DNA of 64,000 nucleotides, taken from positions 1-64,000 of the forward strand of contig JAFUEX010000023.1 of NCBI GenBank assembly GCA_017470165.1, written 5' to 3'. The notes beneath the pieces were generated by a model. The model worked only from the letters and a program-made list of their open reading frames with translations. It ran no database searches and was not told the DNA's origin. The position numbers and the translations under genes are program-made. This stretch comes from Alphaproteobacteria bacterium. GTDB taxonomy: Bacteria; Pseudomonadota; Alphaproteobacteria; RF32; CAG-239. The first letter of the stretch is position 1. Each line of letters begins with the position of its first letter. Positions 1 to 8,818 of this stretch are shown in pieces.

Positions 1-306
1 CAATGTGGCTGATCGTCCTCTCAGACCAGCTACAGATCGTCGGCTAGGTAGGCCTTTACCCCACCTACTACCTAATCTGCCGCGGGCCATTCTATCAGCA
101 ATATATCTTTCCCCCTCAGGGCGTATCCGGTATTAGCTGTCGTTTCCGTCAGTTATTCCGAACTGATAGGTATGTTCCCACGTATTACTCACCCGTGCGC
201 CACTCTCATTCAAAATAGCAAGCTATCTTAAACTACCGTTCAACTTGCATGTGTTAAGCCTGCCGCCAGCGTTCGTTCTGAGCCAGGATCAAACTCTCAT
301 CTTAAT
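1..306 (-). rRNA. rrs: 16S ribosomal RNA, 5' part (truncated by window edge)
   Basis: Read on the minus strand, positions about 262-297 give the universal 16S start (GAGTTTGATCCTGGCTCAG), followed by GAACGCTGGCGGCAGGC and the ACACATGCAAGT block. The 5' end of the mature RNA lies near 305 and the gene continues off the left edge, so only about the first 300 nucleotides are present. The sequence style is alphaproteobacterial. A consensus promoter sits upstream at 489-517. The exact mature 5' end is inferred from alignment to the known 16S start. Confidence 0.96.
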
Positions 307-686
307 CGATAAAAATCTTATCCCGTCTTCAATTACTCAAAAAAGAATTTATCTAGGTCCTTCTTCAAATACTTCAGACTTTATTACGTTTATTTCTAGT
401 CAACATAACACTGTCTGCGTATCCTCTTATCTCTTCATTCACTCTTCTCTATAACTACCAAACGCGTCAACCGCGCTGACATCGGTGGTTTATAAGACCC
501 ATTATTCGATTTGTCAATCGTTAATTTTGATAATTTTTGCGTTTTTTTGTTAACTGTTTGAAAAATCGCATTTTATTTTTACAAAATTATTTGCTTTTAT
601 TTAACTATAATAAAAGTATACTGCCAAAAAGTTCGGCGACTCGAAAAAACGGAGTCGCAAGAAAATCAGTTTGCACCGGAGACAAA
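307..686. other. Intergenic region between the rRNA gene and the first protein gene
   Basis: This 380-base stretch holds no convincing gene. It carries the rRNA leader and the rRNA promoter (minus strand). For the gene at 687 it has a TATAAT box at 606-611 with no good -35 partner. There is also a small hairpin (GCGACTC at 636-642 pairing with GAGTCGC at 652-658) in the likely 5' leader of that gene. The open frame that crosses 245-454 overlaps the rRNA and its leader and is not a gene. Confidence 0.6.
489..517 (-). promoter_or_regulatory. Sigma-70-type promoter of the rRNA operon
   Basis: On the minus strand TTGACA (512-517) is separated by exactly 17 bases from TATAAA (489-494). It points at the 16S gene and lies about 180 bases upstream of the mature RNA, a normal leader length. 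The hexamers are almost perfect consensus, as expected for an rRNA promoter. Confidence 0.85.
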
Positions 687-1535
687 ATGAAAGATTGCTT
701 TTTTACACTTGGCGGCGGCCAGTTTTGGGAAGATGTGATGATTTACCGCGATTGGCGTATACAACGCAACCTGACATCGCGGAAATTCCGGCTGTTGGAT
801 GAGTTTGACATTGTCCGCGGCGAGGGTGGATTCGAGGCCTGTTTGCGCGAGTGGGAAAAGTGCAAGCGAGCCTATGTTTTGCCGCCGCTTGATAAGCATC
901 TGACCTTGTGTTTGCACTCCTTCGGGCAGACGCGCAAAGCCTTCCGCCGGATATGCAGCGAGTTCAGGGCACGGGGAATGGAGGCGGCGGCGATTGATTA
1001 TCCCTCGATGCAACGAGGAATCCGCGGCCATATCAAGCAATTGGAGTTTGTATTGAACAATCTGGCAACTGACGGGGTGAAAGAAGTGTCGTTTGTAACC
1101 TTTGGTTGCGGCAATGTGGTGCTGGAACAATTGCTGGCACACAAAGGTGAGTGGACGAAGCGGCTTAAACTCGGCCGAGCGGTAGAAATCGCGCCGCAAA
1201 TAAGAGGGAGCCACCTGTTAGAAAAGCTGAGCTGCTACAAGTTTACGAGTTTTGTGTTGGGTGCGATGGCCAAAGAGCTGGGCGGCGAGCGTTTTGCCAA
1301 GCTGCACGCAGTGCCGGATTTGGAAATCGGAGTGATAGCTCCGGCCAAGAGCAGACGGCGCAGCTTTTGGGAGGCACTGTTGCGGGTGCGGCGCAAATTT
1401 GACAGCGCTGCAGCCATAAAAAGTTTTTGCGGCGCCAAAGAGCTGATTAAACCCCGCGCAAGAGAGAATCGGGCGCTGAATGACAAAGCAGTGTGCACGG
1501 CCGCAGCTTATTTCGTGCAAAAAGGCAAATTTTAA
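687..1535 (+). CDS. Alpha/beta-hydrolase-like protein lacking the catalytic serine
   Basis: This 282-residue protein resembles the single-domain lipase/esterase family in which a LHGxG oxyanion loop is followed by a strand ending in HSMGG. Here the loop reads LHSFGQTR (residues 76-83) and the nucleophile elbow reads FVTFGCGN (136-143), so glycine replaces the serine and phenylalanine the histidine before it. The fold is probably retained but hydrolase activity is unlikely. There is no signal peptide. The ATG at 687 is preferred over an earlier start at 537 because GGAG lies just before it. It stands alone between the rRNA operon and the T4SS cluster. Family assignment is moderate; function is unknown. 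Confidence 0.6.
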   Translation: MKDCFFTLGGGQFWEDVMIYRDWRIQRNLTSRKFRLLDEFDIVRGEGGFEACLREWEKCKRAYVLPPLDKHLTLCLHSFGQTRKAFRRICSEFRARGMEAAAIDYPSMQRGIRGHIKQLEFVLNNLATDGVKEVSFVTFGCGNVVLEQLLAHKGEWTKRLKLGRAVEIAPQIRGSHLLEKLSCYKFTSFVLGAMAKELGGERFAKLHAVPDLEIGVIAPAKSRRRSFWEALLRVRRKFDSAAAIKSFCGAKELIKPRARENRALNDKAVCTAAAYFVQKGKF

Positions 1536-1568
1536 TCTCTGAGTTTCCACCTTAATCCTAAACACCCG

Positions 1569-1600
1569 ACGGATGCGATAATTACAGCGTCCGTTTTGGA
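1569..1600 (+). terminator. Weak hairpin terminator after the hydrolase-like gene
   Basis: ACGGATGC (1569-1576) pairs with GCGTCCGT (1587-1594), with one G-T wobble and a 10-base loop, followed by a short T run. It lies between two convergent genes. Confidence 0.4.
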
Positions 1601-1627
1601 TTGGCGAATACAGCGCATATCGCCTGA

Positions 1628-4459
1628 TTATTTGAAGAATTTGCCCATTCGGTCAAATTGGCCGGCATAACGCTTACTATCATTGAAGCGGCGCTTGCGG
1701 TCGAGGGCGCCTTCGCCTTCAATCAGTCTGCTAGGCTCGGCGCCATAGTGCTCACCGGTGTTATAGGTTGTCTTGGAGCGAATCTGGCCGCCATAAGCCT
1801 CAGATGCATATTGTTCGACATCTTCCATACTGGTAAACGAGGCGATAGTTTTGGCGCGCTCGGCATTTTCGCGCAGCGCCATCTTCCAGTTGACATCACG
1901 ATGCACCCGATGAATCCCGGTTTTGATGCCCTGCCCCAAACCCTGAGTTATCCTTACGGACCAAACATCATGCGAGGTATAGGTATGCCCGTTAATATCA
2001 AAAAGGCCGATATCAGCGCCGGAGCTTTCCATTCGGTTGAACAGGCGGAAGCGATCCATTCGCTGCACCATACCATCGGTAGACAGCTTGGTTACCCTGC
2101 CTTTTTTGCTGATAATCATTCGGCTGATTTCGGGGCGCATAGAGTTTAATTTCCGCTGGTTATTCTCAGCCTCCAAACGCGCCTCTTTAATCCGGCCGGC
2201 ATTCAGCTGTTTAATGTTTTCAATTTCTTTTTCATAACCGATGTTGGCCACAGTATAATCGGCTCCGTGCCGTTTTTTCATTTCAACAGCGATGATATCT
2301 GCCTCGGCTTGGTCAGAGGCAGCGCCAATAAGTTCCGCCTCTCTACGATAATCTTCCTCGGAGCGAAATATCTTCATCTCGGTGAAAACGGTTTGGCCGC
2401 CGCTGGTGACATAGCGCATTCTGACCACGCCGTCGCTGCCTATATCAGTGGTGACATCCTCCATCTTGCCTTTGCCGTTGGCGCGGTTTTGAAAAGTCTG
2501 CTTGAGTATCTGCTCGGCGATTTGTTTTTTAAGCAGCAGCTTTTGTTCTTTGGTGAGACCTTCCATCATCATAGCAATTTTTTCGTCATCCATGGTGCCG
2601 TCGGCGCGCATAACGGTGCGAGCCATCGTCCGCTTGGCACGGATTTTTTTGGAAACCATCTTACGCTTGGTGTGGGTTGAGCCGTGTTGGCTGTAGACGG
2701 TGACCTTTTCCTTGCGGGTGGTGATATAGAACTCTGTTTCCTCAGTGGTGACGTCGGTGGATTGGCTCAATATCTCGATGGCATTTTCCGAGCTTTTCAA
2801 GACATTGCGGCGGGTCTCACTAAGAGCCTTCTGCCATCCGGCTTTTTCTCTGCTGACAACAAACGAGCCGTCTGCCTTGCGCGTGGTTACCTTATCGCCC
2901 AGCAGGCCGAACATCCGCTTGCGACGGATAGAAGTGGTGCCGTCCGCATTTCTAATCAAATTGCCGTTTTGCTCTGCATTGTCAAAGCGTTTTTGCTGAC
3001 GGCGGGTGCGGCGGCGGTCGCGGGCGTTGGCGGCGGATTGTGTGGCTCTTTGAGCGATTGCGCGGCTTGTTTTTCCCATCCACTTGCTGGCGGCATGGCG
3101 GGTCGGGGCGGTTACTTTTGCGAGAGTGCTCTTGCCGGCAGAGGCAAACATAGTGCCGACCGAGCTGCCGAGACCACCGCTTTTGCCGCCGGGGGACGAG
3201 ATGGAGCCGGCAAATTCTTTGGCAAATTGCTTGCCCAAATTCATACAAGCCCAAGCCAAAATAAACCCGAACACCATCCGCACGGTGACCTCACCCGTCC
3301 AGTGGAATCCGGTGAGGAAAGTTTCCATATCGCCGGAGCTGTCCGTGAACAGCGAATCGAAAGAAACTCCGGATTTTTTGAAACTTACTTCGACACATTT
3401 TTCGAGTGCCTTAACGATAATAATCAGCACCAGCGAGGTGAACAAAAATCCGAAAGACGAGTTGAGAAAAGTCTCCCACACTTTTTTGGAGAACTCGCGA
3501 GTGGCGCGGAAAGGATAACAGCCGATGGCCGGCGGCAACAGCGCCAAAGCGGCACCGAGCTCAAAAACAAAATCGACCATCAACAGCGGCACGATGATAA
3601 TAATGGCCATCGCCATAACCCAATAAAACAAGCCGGTAATCAGATAGCTGAAACGCGGAATAAACAGCAGCACCTTTTTCTCCCACGAATAACAAATCAT
3701 CGAGCTGCCAAAGGCGCGGATTTTGGACACGCTGGATTCCATCGCGGTCATGGTGGAAAGAATACTATTGCCCATTGAGGCGGGCAGACCGCCGCTGATT
3801 TGCGACACTGTCATATTGCCGGTGGCGGTATAGTTGGCCGATTTGAGGGCAGCCTGAGCGCCGGCAAGACCGGTTTCGTACACCGGATTGATAAAAGCGG
3901 AATAGAAATTGGACGAGCCGTTTTGCAAAATTATCACTACCAAAGTTACTACGGCGCCCATCGACAGCAGCTCTTGCAAAATGTCTTTGGCATCGCGGGT
4001 TTCGACCGAGGCGAGATAGCCAAGAGCATATACCGCCAGCCACACGGCGAATCCGGCAATTACCGCGGCAATAGTCGAGGCTGAAAAAGCGCTGTCAGCC
4101 TTGGCGGCAACCTTGCTTACGGTGTTGAACACCACCTTGATGATGACACACAAGGTGCAGCTGCCGCCCTTGGAGATTTCGTAACTGTTGAGTTTTTTGA
4201 TAGGCAGACATTTGCCCCCATCGAGTTTGCCGCCGGCTTCTTTATACCCATCTTTGGTATAGCATTTATATTCGCCGCTGACTGACGAGCAGATTTGGTC
4301 TTGTTTGCATTTTTCGGCATTGCCCTTATAGTCGGCGGCGCAGCGGCAGGACACACTTCCTTTATACTCTGAATCATGGGGACATAAAATGTCTTCAGCC
4401 CGAGCAGAAGCAAGCGGCAAACAAATCAAAAATAGCAGCAACAGCAGTTTTTTTATCAT
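1628..4459 (-). CDS. virB6: VirB6/TrbL-family T4SS inner-membrane protein, paralogue 1 (long cytoplasmic tail)
   Basis: This is a 943-residue polytopic protein and the last gene of the four-VirB6 unit. It has a signal peptide (1-22), a cysteine-rich periplasmic segment (about 25-85), a CxxC pair at 101-104, and a membrane segment with the WLA motif (140-142) shared by all five VirB6 paralogues here. More membrane segments lie around 160-180, 265-315, 335-350 and 390-408. Residues from about 420 to the end are hydrophilic, basic and coiled-coil rich, and probably cytoplasmic. VirB6 proteins form part of the inner-membrane channel. The ATG overlaps the stop of the upstream gene (ATGA) and AAGGAG precedes it, so translation is probably coupled. 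The long tail resembles the extensions of rickettsial VirB6 proteins; its role is unknown. Confidence 0.8.
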   Translation of the reverse strand: MIKKLLLLLFLICLPLASARAEDILCPHDSEYKGSVSCRCAADYKGNAEKCKQDQICSSVSGEYKCYTKDGYKEAGGKLDGGKCLPIKKLNSYEISKGGSCTLCVIIKVVFNTVSKVAAKADSAFSASTIAAVIAGFAVWLAVYALGYLASVETRDAKDILQELLSMGAVVTLVVIILQNGSSNFYSAFINPVYETGLAGAQAALKSANYTATGNMTVSQISGGLPASMGNSILSTMTAMESSVSKIRAFGSSMICYSWEKKVLLFIPRFSYLITGLFYWVMAMAIIIIVPLLMVDFVFELGAALALLPPAIGCYPFRATREFSKKVWETFLNSSFGFLFTSLVLIIIVKALEKCVEVSFKKSGVSFDSLFTDSSGDMETFLTGFHWTGEVTVRMVFGFILAWACMNLGKQFAKEFAGSISSPGGKSGGLGSSVGTMFASAGKSTLAKVTAPTRHAASKWMGKTSRAIAQRATQSAANARDRRRTRRQQKRFDNAEQNGNLIRNADGTTSIRRKRMFGLLGDKVTTRKADGSFVVSREKAGWQKALSETRRNVLKSSENAIEILSQSTDVTTEETEFYITTRKEKVTVYSQHGSTHTKRKMVSKKIRAKRTMARTVMRADGTMDDEKIAMMMEGLTKEQKLLLKKQIAEQILKQTFQNRANGKGKMEDVTTDIGSDGVVRMRYVTSGGQTVFTEMKIFRSEEDYRREAELIGAASDQAEADIIAVEMKKRHGADYTVANIGYEKEIENIKQLNAGRIKEARLEAENNQRKLNSMRPEISRMIISKKGRVTKLSTDGMVQRMDRFRLFNRMESSGADIGLFDINGHTYTSHDVWSVRITQGLGQGIKTGIHRVHRDVNWKMALRENAERAKTIASFTSMEDVEQYASEAYGGQIRSKTTYNTGEHYGAEPSRLIEGEGALDRKRRFNDSKRYAGQFDRMGKFFK

Positions 4460-7400
4460 TTTCCGTCTCCTTTACCCATAATAAAGTTGACCACCTTGGA
4501 GACGCCGTTGGTAACCTTTTTGCCGGCTTGGGCAACCTTGTTGACCGCGGGGCTCTTTTGAGCCAGCATCCGCGCACCATCGGTGATAGCACGCCCGCCC
4601 TGACGCCGCAGCAGATTGGCCTGCATTGCCTTGTGTTTGACAGCCTGACCGGCCTTGTGGCTGACCATATCAGCGGCCAAACCCATACCAAATTTTTTGT
4701 TGAGATTGTTAACCATCGAGGCCATTGCGGTCATTCCCTTGTGCATGGGCGACGAATCGCCGAACAGCGAATCGGGGAAGAACTTGTTGACAAGGTCTTT
4801 GGCGGTGTTGCTAATCAGCTTATAGGTATAGAGCACCGCAAACAGCATCAACAAAAAGGTGGTGGAGAAGAGATAGAAGTAATTACCAAACGAGCTCTTG
4901 AGTTCTTCGTTCTCTTTGGCCTCGGGGTCAAGCATAAGGGTGTCATAGTCTTTGAACATACCCTCGATACCACCGCTGCCCGTTTCACCTTCTTGATAGA
5001 TGGCAGCCATCAGCTCGAGGCCATAATAGCTGGTGATGGCCAAAAAGGCGAAATTGCACGAACTGCGAGCGATGATGGAGATAACGGCGGCGAGCTTGTC
5101 TTGGGTCACCTTATAAGGCCACAAGCCCATAACCACCGGCAGCGCCATCGCGGCAAACCCGATTTTGAACGACATATCCACCAAATAGAAGGAAATCACA
5201 CACGAGAGGATAAAACCGGCCACCCACAGCACCGCGCCGTCAATCCACATAAAGAAATTGGTAATAGTCACCGTCAGCCCGATACTGGTCAAACCGATGG
5301 TCCAAGCACCCAACCCCTCGGTGTTGGAAAAACAGATGCCCATCTGCCCAAGAACTTGAAACATCGCGACATTATTGGTGATGGCCTTGGTGGCATTGAT
5401 TATGGAGTTCATCACCGACTTGGGCATAATATCGCTGGGGCCGGTGTAGGTGACATCGGGTATCTCCGCCACCAGTGATTGCTGGTCGTCATCTGCACTG
5501 GCTTCCATTACAATATCACCCGGATTTAAATTAACCACAGCTTCTCCGGCAGCGGGAAATCCCGTTCCTATGGCCTTCATACATGAGTTTGGCCAATTTT
5601 TAGCATCAGACGGAACTGTGCAGCCAAGCACTTTGGCCGCTGCTTGTGAAATATATCTATTTTTTCCATTGCAATGTGGACATATTTCTTTATCCATAAA
5701 AATTATTCTACCGCCTACTAATGCCAGAGGATCAACTTGGAATCTTCCAGGCCAACTTCCTCCCGGTTGCCTTTCTAGTGCAAACACATCAAAATGTACG
5801 TGTAATCCATACGCATTTTCATCTATTTTACCAGTTTTATGGCTATAACTACTACCTCCAGCGCATCCTATAACTTGTGTCTGCTTAACTTGAACGCCGG
5901 TTCGCAAATTATACTGTTTTTGTATACTTGCGGTATTGCTCCCCATATGGTTGTATGTTGTTACCCAGTAGTACTTTCCGACTTTTCCGTGATTGATTAA
6001 GGCGACACGTCCATAGCCTCCTACATTAATGTAATGTATGGTTCCTGGTCCGGCCGCTATATATTTGATACACCCATCCTTAGGTTTTGGCACACCTGCA
6101 TCAACACCCATATGGCAAGTTGAGCCCCCACTTATATTTCGGCATCCGGCTCCAGATGTTATCCATCCTCCTTGAACTCCAGGAATTAACAAATTTGGTA
6201 TAGCACTTTTAGCAAAATTAGCATCATTTTCCTCGGAAATAGATGCATTTTCAGCTTGCTCTGCCTCAGTTAGCACTGTGGATGATTGTTCACTTTCTTG
6301 AGGAACAGGTGTAGAATTTTCACTTGCTGAAACAATATCACCAACCACCTCGTGCATTGCCTCAATATCGGCCTCGGTGATTTCTTCCCACTCGAAATTC
6401 TCCCCCTGAATTCCTTTCAGGTGGTCGCTATAATCTTTGGCGGGCCAAAAGTTGGTGGCGATGGTAGTGCCCACGCCCATTATCGGCGTGATGATATAGT
6501 TGCGGATTGCCGTGGTGGCATACGAAATGCAGACATATGCCAGCACCACCTTGCCGCAGGTTTTCAACAGCTCGTTGAGGATGTTGCCCAGCTTGAGCTC
6601 GGTAAACGACGATACATTCTTGAGCGCCCACACCGCCAGCCACAGCGGGAACCCTACCATCAGCAAAATAAACCCTGCCTGCCTGCACACCTTGAGCCCA
6701 TAATGCGCCGCCCACATAAACGCCGAAGTCACTTTTTCTACTACCAGACAGCCCCAGCACCCAGAGTATTTGGCCAAAATCGACGCCGTCGACGCACAAG
6801 TATTAATATGCTCATCCCCAGGGGTGTTGGCCGCAATCTCTTCATCTATCTTTGCCCCATCGGTTGCTGCCACAGTTTGTTGGGAAACAAAATTGCTTTT
6901 TCCTTCGGAGATGGCGGCCTCGCGGTTTTTACAATACCAATCCTTAAACGTCTGCGCCCCCTCAGCCTGATTGGTGCGGACATCACTCTCAATACAAATT
7001 GTGCCTTTTCGGCAAACTACATTGTGACACATACAGGCAGCGTCAGCACCTTTGAGCGAGGCGCAGCTGGGCAATTTCTTTTTATCATCTTTGCTATATT
7101 CTTCTTTATATCCTTGGTATTTGGTAATGTCTTGCAGGGTAACCGGCTTGCCGCCATTGACCAAATGCCCGTCTTCTTCCGACTGTTCAATCAGCTTACA
7201 CTTATATCTCTCCTTGTTTTTGCAGTCGGTGGGATATAGTTTTTTATCCATACATTCATAGTCGTATTTATCTTTTTTTAGGTCTCTGACGCGATAACAA
7301 ACACGCGACAGCTCGCCTTTGACCGTCGCTGTGCCAATAGTGCACAATTGTTTCTTGCCGCAGATGATGACTTTGGTTCCGGTTTTGGTTTCGGTTTTGG

Positions 7401-7500
7401 TTTCTGCTCGAACTGCGCCGGCGGAAAAAATGGCCATACCCAACACCGCGGCCGCCAGCAGCCGGTAGATTATGCGTTTTTGTTGTGTGAATATTGCCAT
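4456..7500 (-). CDS. virB6: VirB6/TrbL-family T4SS protein with embedded M23 peptidoglycan endopeptidase, paralogue 2
   Basis: The protein has 1014 residues counted from the ATG at 7500, which has GGAG eight bases upstream; a longer reading from 7575 would overlap the previous gene. It has a signal peptide ending AVRAE, a cysteine-rich N-terminal region, the CxxC pair (248 and 251) and WLA motif of this paralogue family, then two membrane segments. An M23/LytM-type domain follows (about 435-600) with both zinc motifs, HMGVD (463-467) and HVHFD (567-571). A CPHC pair comes next, then the remaining VirB6 membrane core. The peptidase would sit in a periplasmic loop and could open the peptidoglycan for assembly, taking the place of a VirB1 transglycosylase (inference). 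The DNA of this insert is visibly richer in A+T than the flanks. Confidence 0.85.
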   Translation of the reverse strand: MAIFTQQKRIIYRLLAAAVLGMAIFSAGAVRAETKTETKTGTKVIICGKKQLCTIGTATVKGELSRVCYRVRDLKKDKYDYECMDKKLYPTDCKNKERYKCKLIEQSEEDGHLVNGGKPVTLQDITKYQGYKEEYSKDDKKKLPSCASLKGADAACMCHNVVCRKGTICIESDVRTNQAEGAQTFKDWYCKNREAAISEGKSNFVSQQTVAATDGAKIDEEIAANTPGDEHINTCASTASILAKYSGCWGCLVVEKVTSAFMWAAHYGLKVCRQAGFILLMVGFPLWLAVWALKNVSSFTELKLGNILNELLKTCGKVVLAYVCISYATTAIRNYIITPIMGVGTTIATNFWPAKDYSDHLKGIQGENFEWEEITEADIEAMHEVVGDIVSASENSTPVPQESEQSSTVLTEAEQAENASISEENDANFAKSAIPNLLIPGVQGGWITSGAGCRNISGGSTCHMGVDAGVPKPKDGCIKYIAAGPGTIHYINVGGYGRVALINHGKVGKYYWVTTYNHMGSNTASIQKQYNLRTGVQVKQTQVIGCAGGSSYSHKTGKIDENAYGLHVHFDVFALERQPGGSWPGRFQVDPLALVGGRIIFMDKEICPHCNGKNRYISQAAAKVLGCTVPSDAKNWPNSCMKAIGTGFPAAGEAVVNLNPGDIVMEASADDDQQSLVAEIPDVTYTGPSDIMPKSVMNSIINATKAITNNVAMFQVLGQMGICFSNTEGLGAWTIGLTSIGLTVTITNFFMWIDGAVLWVAGFILSCVISFYLVDMSFKIGFAAMALPVVMGLWPYKVTQDKLAAVISIIARSSCNFAFLAITSYYGLELMAAIYQEGETGSGGIEGMFKDYDTLMLDPEAKENEELKSSFGNYFYLFSTTFLLMLFAVLYTYKLISNTAKDLVNKFFPDSLFGDSSPMHKGMTAMASMVNNLNKKFGMGLAADMVSHKAGQAVKHKAMQANLLRRQGGRAITDGARMLAQKSPAVNKVAQAGKKVTNGVSKVVNFIMGKGDGK
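5701..6198 (-). other. M23 (LytM-like) metallopeptidase domain inside the VirB6 gene
   Basis: The encoded segment contains HxGxD (HMGVDAG), the glycine-rich strand region, NHMGS, and the closing HxH (LHVHFD), all in the order and spacing of M23 endopeptidases. All expected zinc ligands are present, so the domain is probably active. It sits between the second and third membrane segments of the VirB6 core. Confidence 0.85.
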
Positions 7501-7522
7501 TGTCAGTTCTCCATCGTACTTA

Positions 7523-8818
7523 TCAGCGGCCGGCCGACTCTTTGATTTTTTCGCGAATCTGCTTAAACATGTCAATCATACTGTCAGGAAATGTCGATGA
7601 ACCCCAGCTTACCGCCGCTTTGAGGCCTTTGACTATCGCGTTTTTGCACATTTGCGCCACCGCTTTCAGCTTCTTTTGGAAGTTGTCAGAGCTCGACGCT
7701 CCTATCAGCCCCGCAGTCAATTGACCGGTGGTGCCCATCGAATTGACCAGCAAAATTGCTATCAACAACAGGCTCATAAATCCAGCGCCGACATCGCGGG
7801 TGCAGGCATCGCCCGAGGGGTTGAATATCGAGGGGTTGTTCTTTATCAGCTCTATCATCGCCCGCACCACCATCGCGCATATCACCGAGAAACACATCAA
7901 AAACGCCGACACCATAATTATATATTTGAACGCCGAGCCGGCCCATTTTTTGGTGGGGTCAAAGGCATAGGCTATCACAAATATCGGCAGCACCATCACT
8001 ATCACCGCCATTTGGAACACATTGTCGACAATATAGAAGACAAAGGTTACTTTTACCACCCAAAACAGCACGTACATCACCACGCCGATAATCCAAGCCA
8101 GCGCACCACCCGATTGGTTCATCGCTGTTTTGCCGACATCCGCGCCAAAGGCAATATATTGCTTAAGGTAGGTAATTATACAACTCATGGTCTTGCTCAA
8201 CTCGGAGGAAAAACCGTTTTCCCCCACCGTAATCGCTGCCAGTTGACAAGTGGACTTGGGACTGTTTACCGCGAAACTCTCGCCAAAAACCGCCAATGTT
8301 GACTGGCCCGCCGTGACATTTTGGGTCGAGGCTTCCAAAATCTTGACCCCCAAGTCCAAAAATGCCGTAAATATCGGCATCACAAACACATTGAGAAACC
8401 CGTTGAGCGCCGCGGGAGACGAAACCACTATCCCGCAAAATGTACAGATGAAGGCTTTGCGCAAAATCTCGTTCCAAACCTCGCCGATGTTTTGCTCGGT
8501 CACCCCGCTGGCAAACTTGAGCAACCGCAAGGCCAGCCACACCACAAAGGCCACCATCATAATGGTTGGCGCACCTTTGGTAAAACTGCGCTGCATCGCC
8601 GGCATTACCTCGTTGAGGACATCAAAAATCTGCGTGAACGCACTCAAGGTAATGTCTTTGTCGGCCTTGACATCACCGCTATCGCAGCTGTCACAAGCCA
8701 CCGAATTGGTAGAATCCTCGCCATCGTCCGATCTGCCGCACGCGCCAACCGTACTCAAGGCCAAAACAATCAGCAAAATACGTAAAGTCGAACCTAATAT
8801 CTGCCACAATTTTGTCAT
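7523..8818 (-). CDS. virB6: VirB6/TrbL-family T4SS protein, lipoprotein form, paralogue 3
   Basis: This 431-residue protein starts with a lipoprotein signal (lipobox STVGAC, Cys27). A short CxxC segment follows (42 and 45), then the shared VVWLA membrane segment (about 88-100) and several further hydrophobic helices, including long ones near 225-300 and 355-380. It is the shortest of the five paralogues and has only a brief C-terminal tail. A lipid anchor on a VirB6 relative is unusual. Its start overlaps the upstream stop (TAATG) and a strong GGAGGT precedes it. VirB6 identity rests on membrane topology and motifs shared with the neighbours, not on long sequence similarity. Confidence 0.75.
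   Translation of the reverse strand: MTKLWQILGSTLRILLIVLALSTVGACGRSDDGEDSTNSVACDSCDSGDVKADKDITLSAFTQIFDVLNEVMPAMQRSFTKGAPTIMMVAFVVWLALRLLKFASGVTEQNIGEVWNEILRKAFICTFCGIVVSSPAALNGFLNVFVMPIFTAFLDLGVKILEASTQNVTAGQSTLAVFGESFAVNSPKSTCQLAAITVGENGFSSELSKTMSCIITYLKQYIAFGADVGKTAMNQSGGALAWIIGVVMYVLFWVVKVTFVFYIVDNVFQMAVIVMVLPIFVIAYAFDPTKKWAGSAFKYIIMVSAFLMCFSVICAMVVRAMIELIKNNPSIFNPSGDACTRDVGAGFMSLLLIAILLVNSMGTTGQLTAGLIGASSSDNFQKKLKAVAQMCKNAIVKGLKAAVSWGSSTFPDSMIDMFKQIREKIKESAGR

Noticed and set aside
245-454. 69-residue frame on the plus strand at the rRNA gene
   Set aside because: It covers the 16S 5' end and leader and is not a protein gene.
2684-3778. Long open frame on the plus strand opposite the first VirB6 gene
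   Set aside because: It is antisense to a strongly supported membrane protein, has no ribosome site, and its composition mirrors the real gene.
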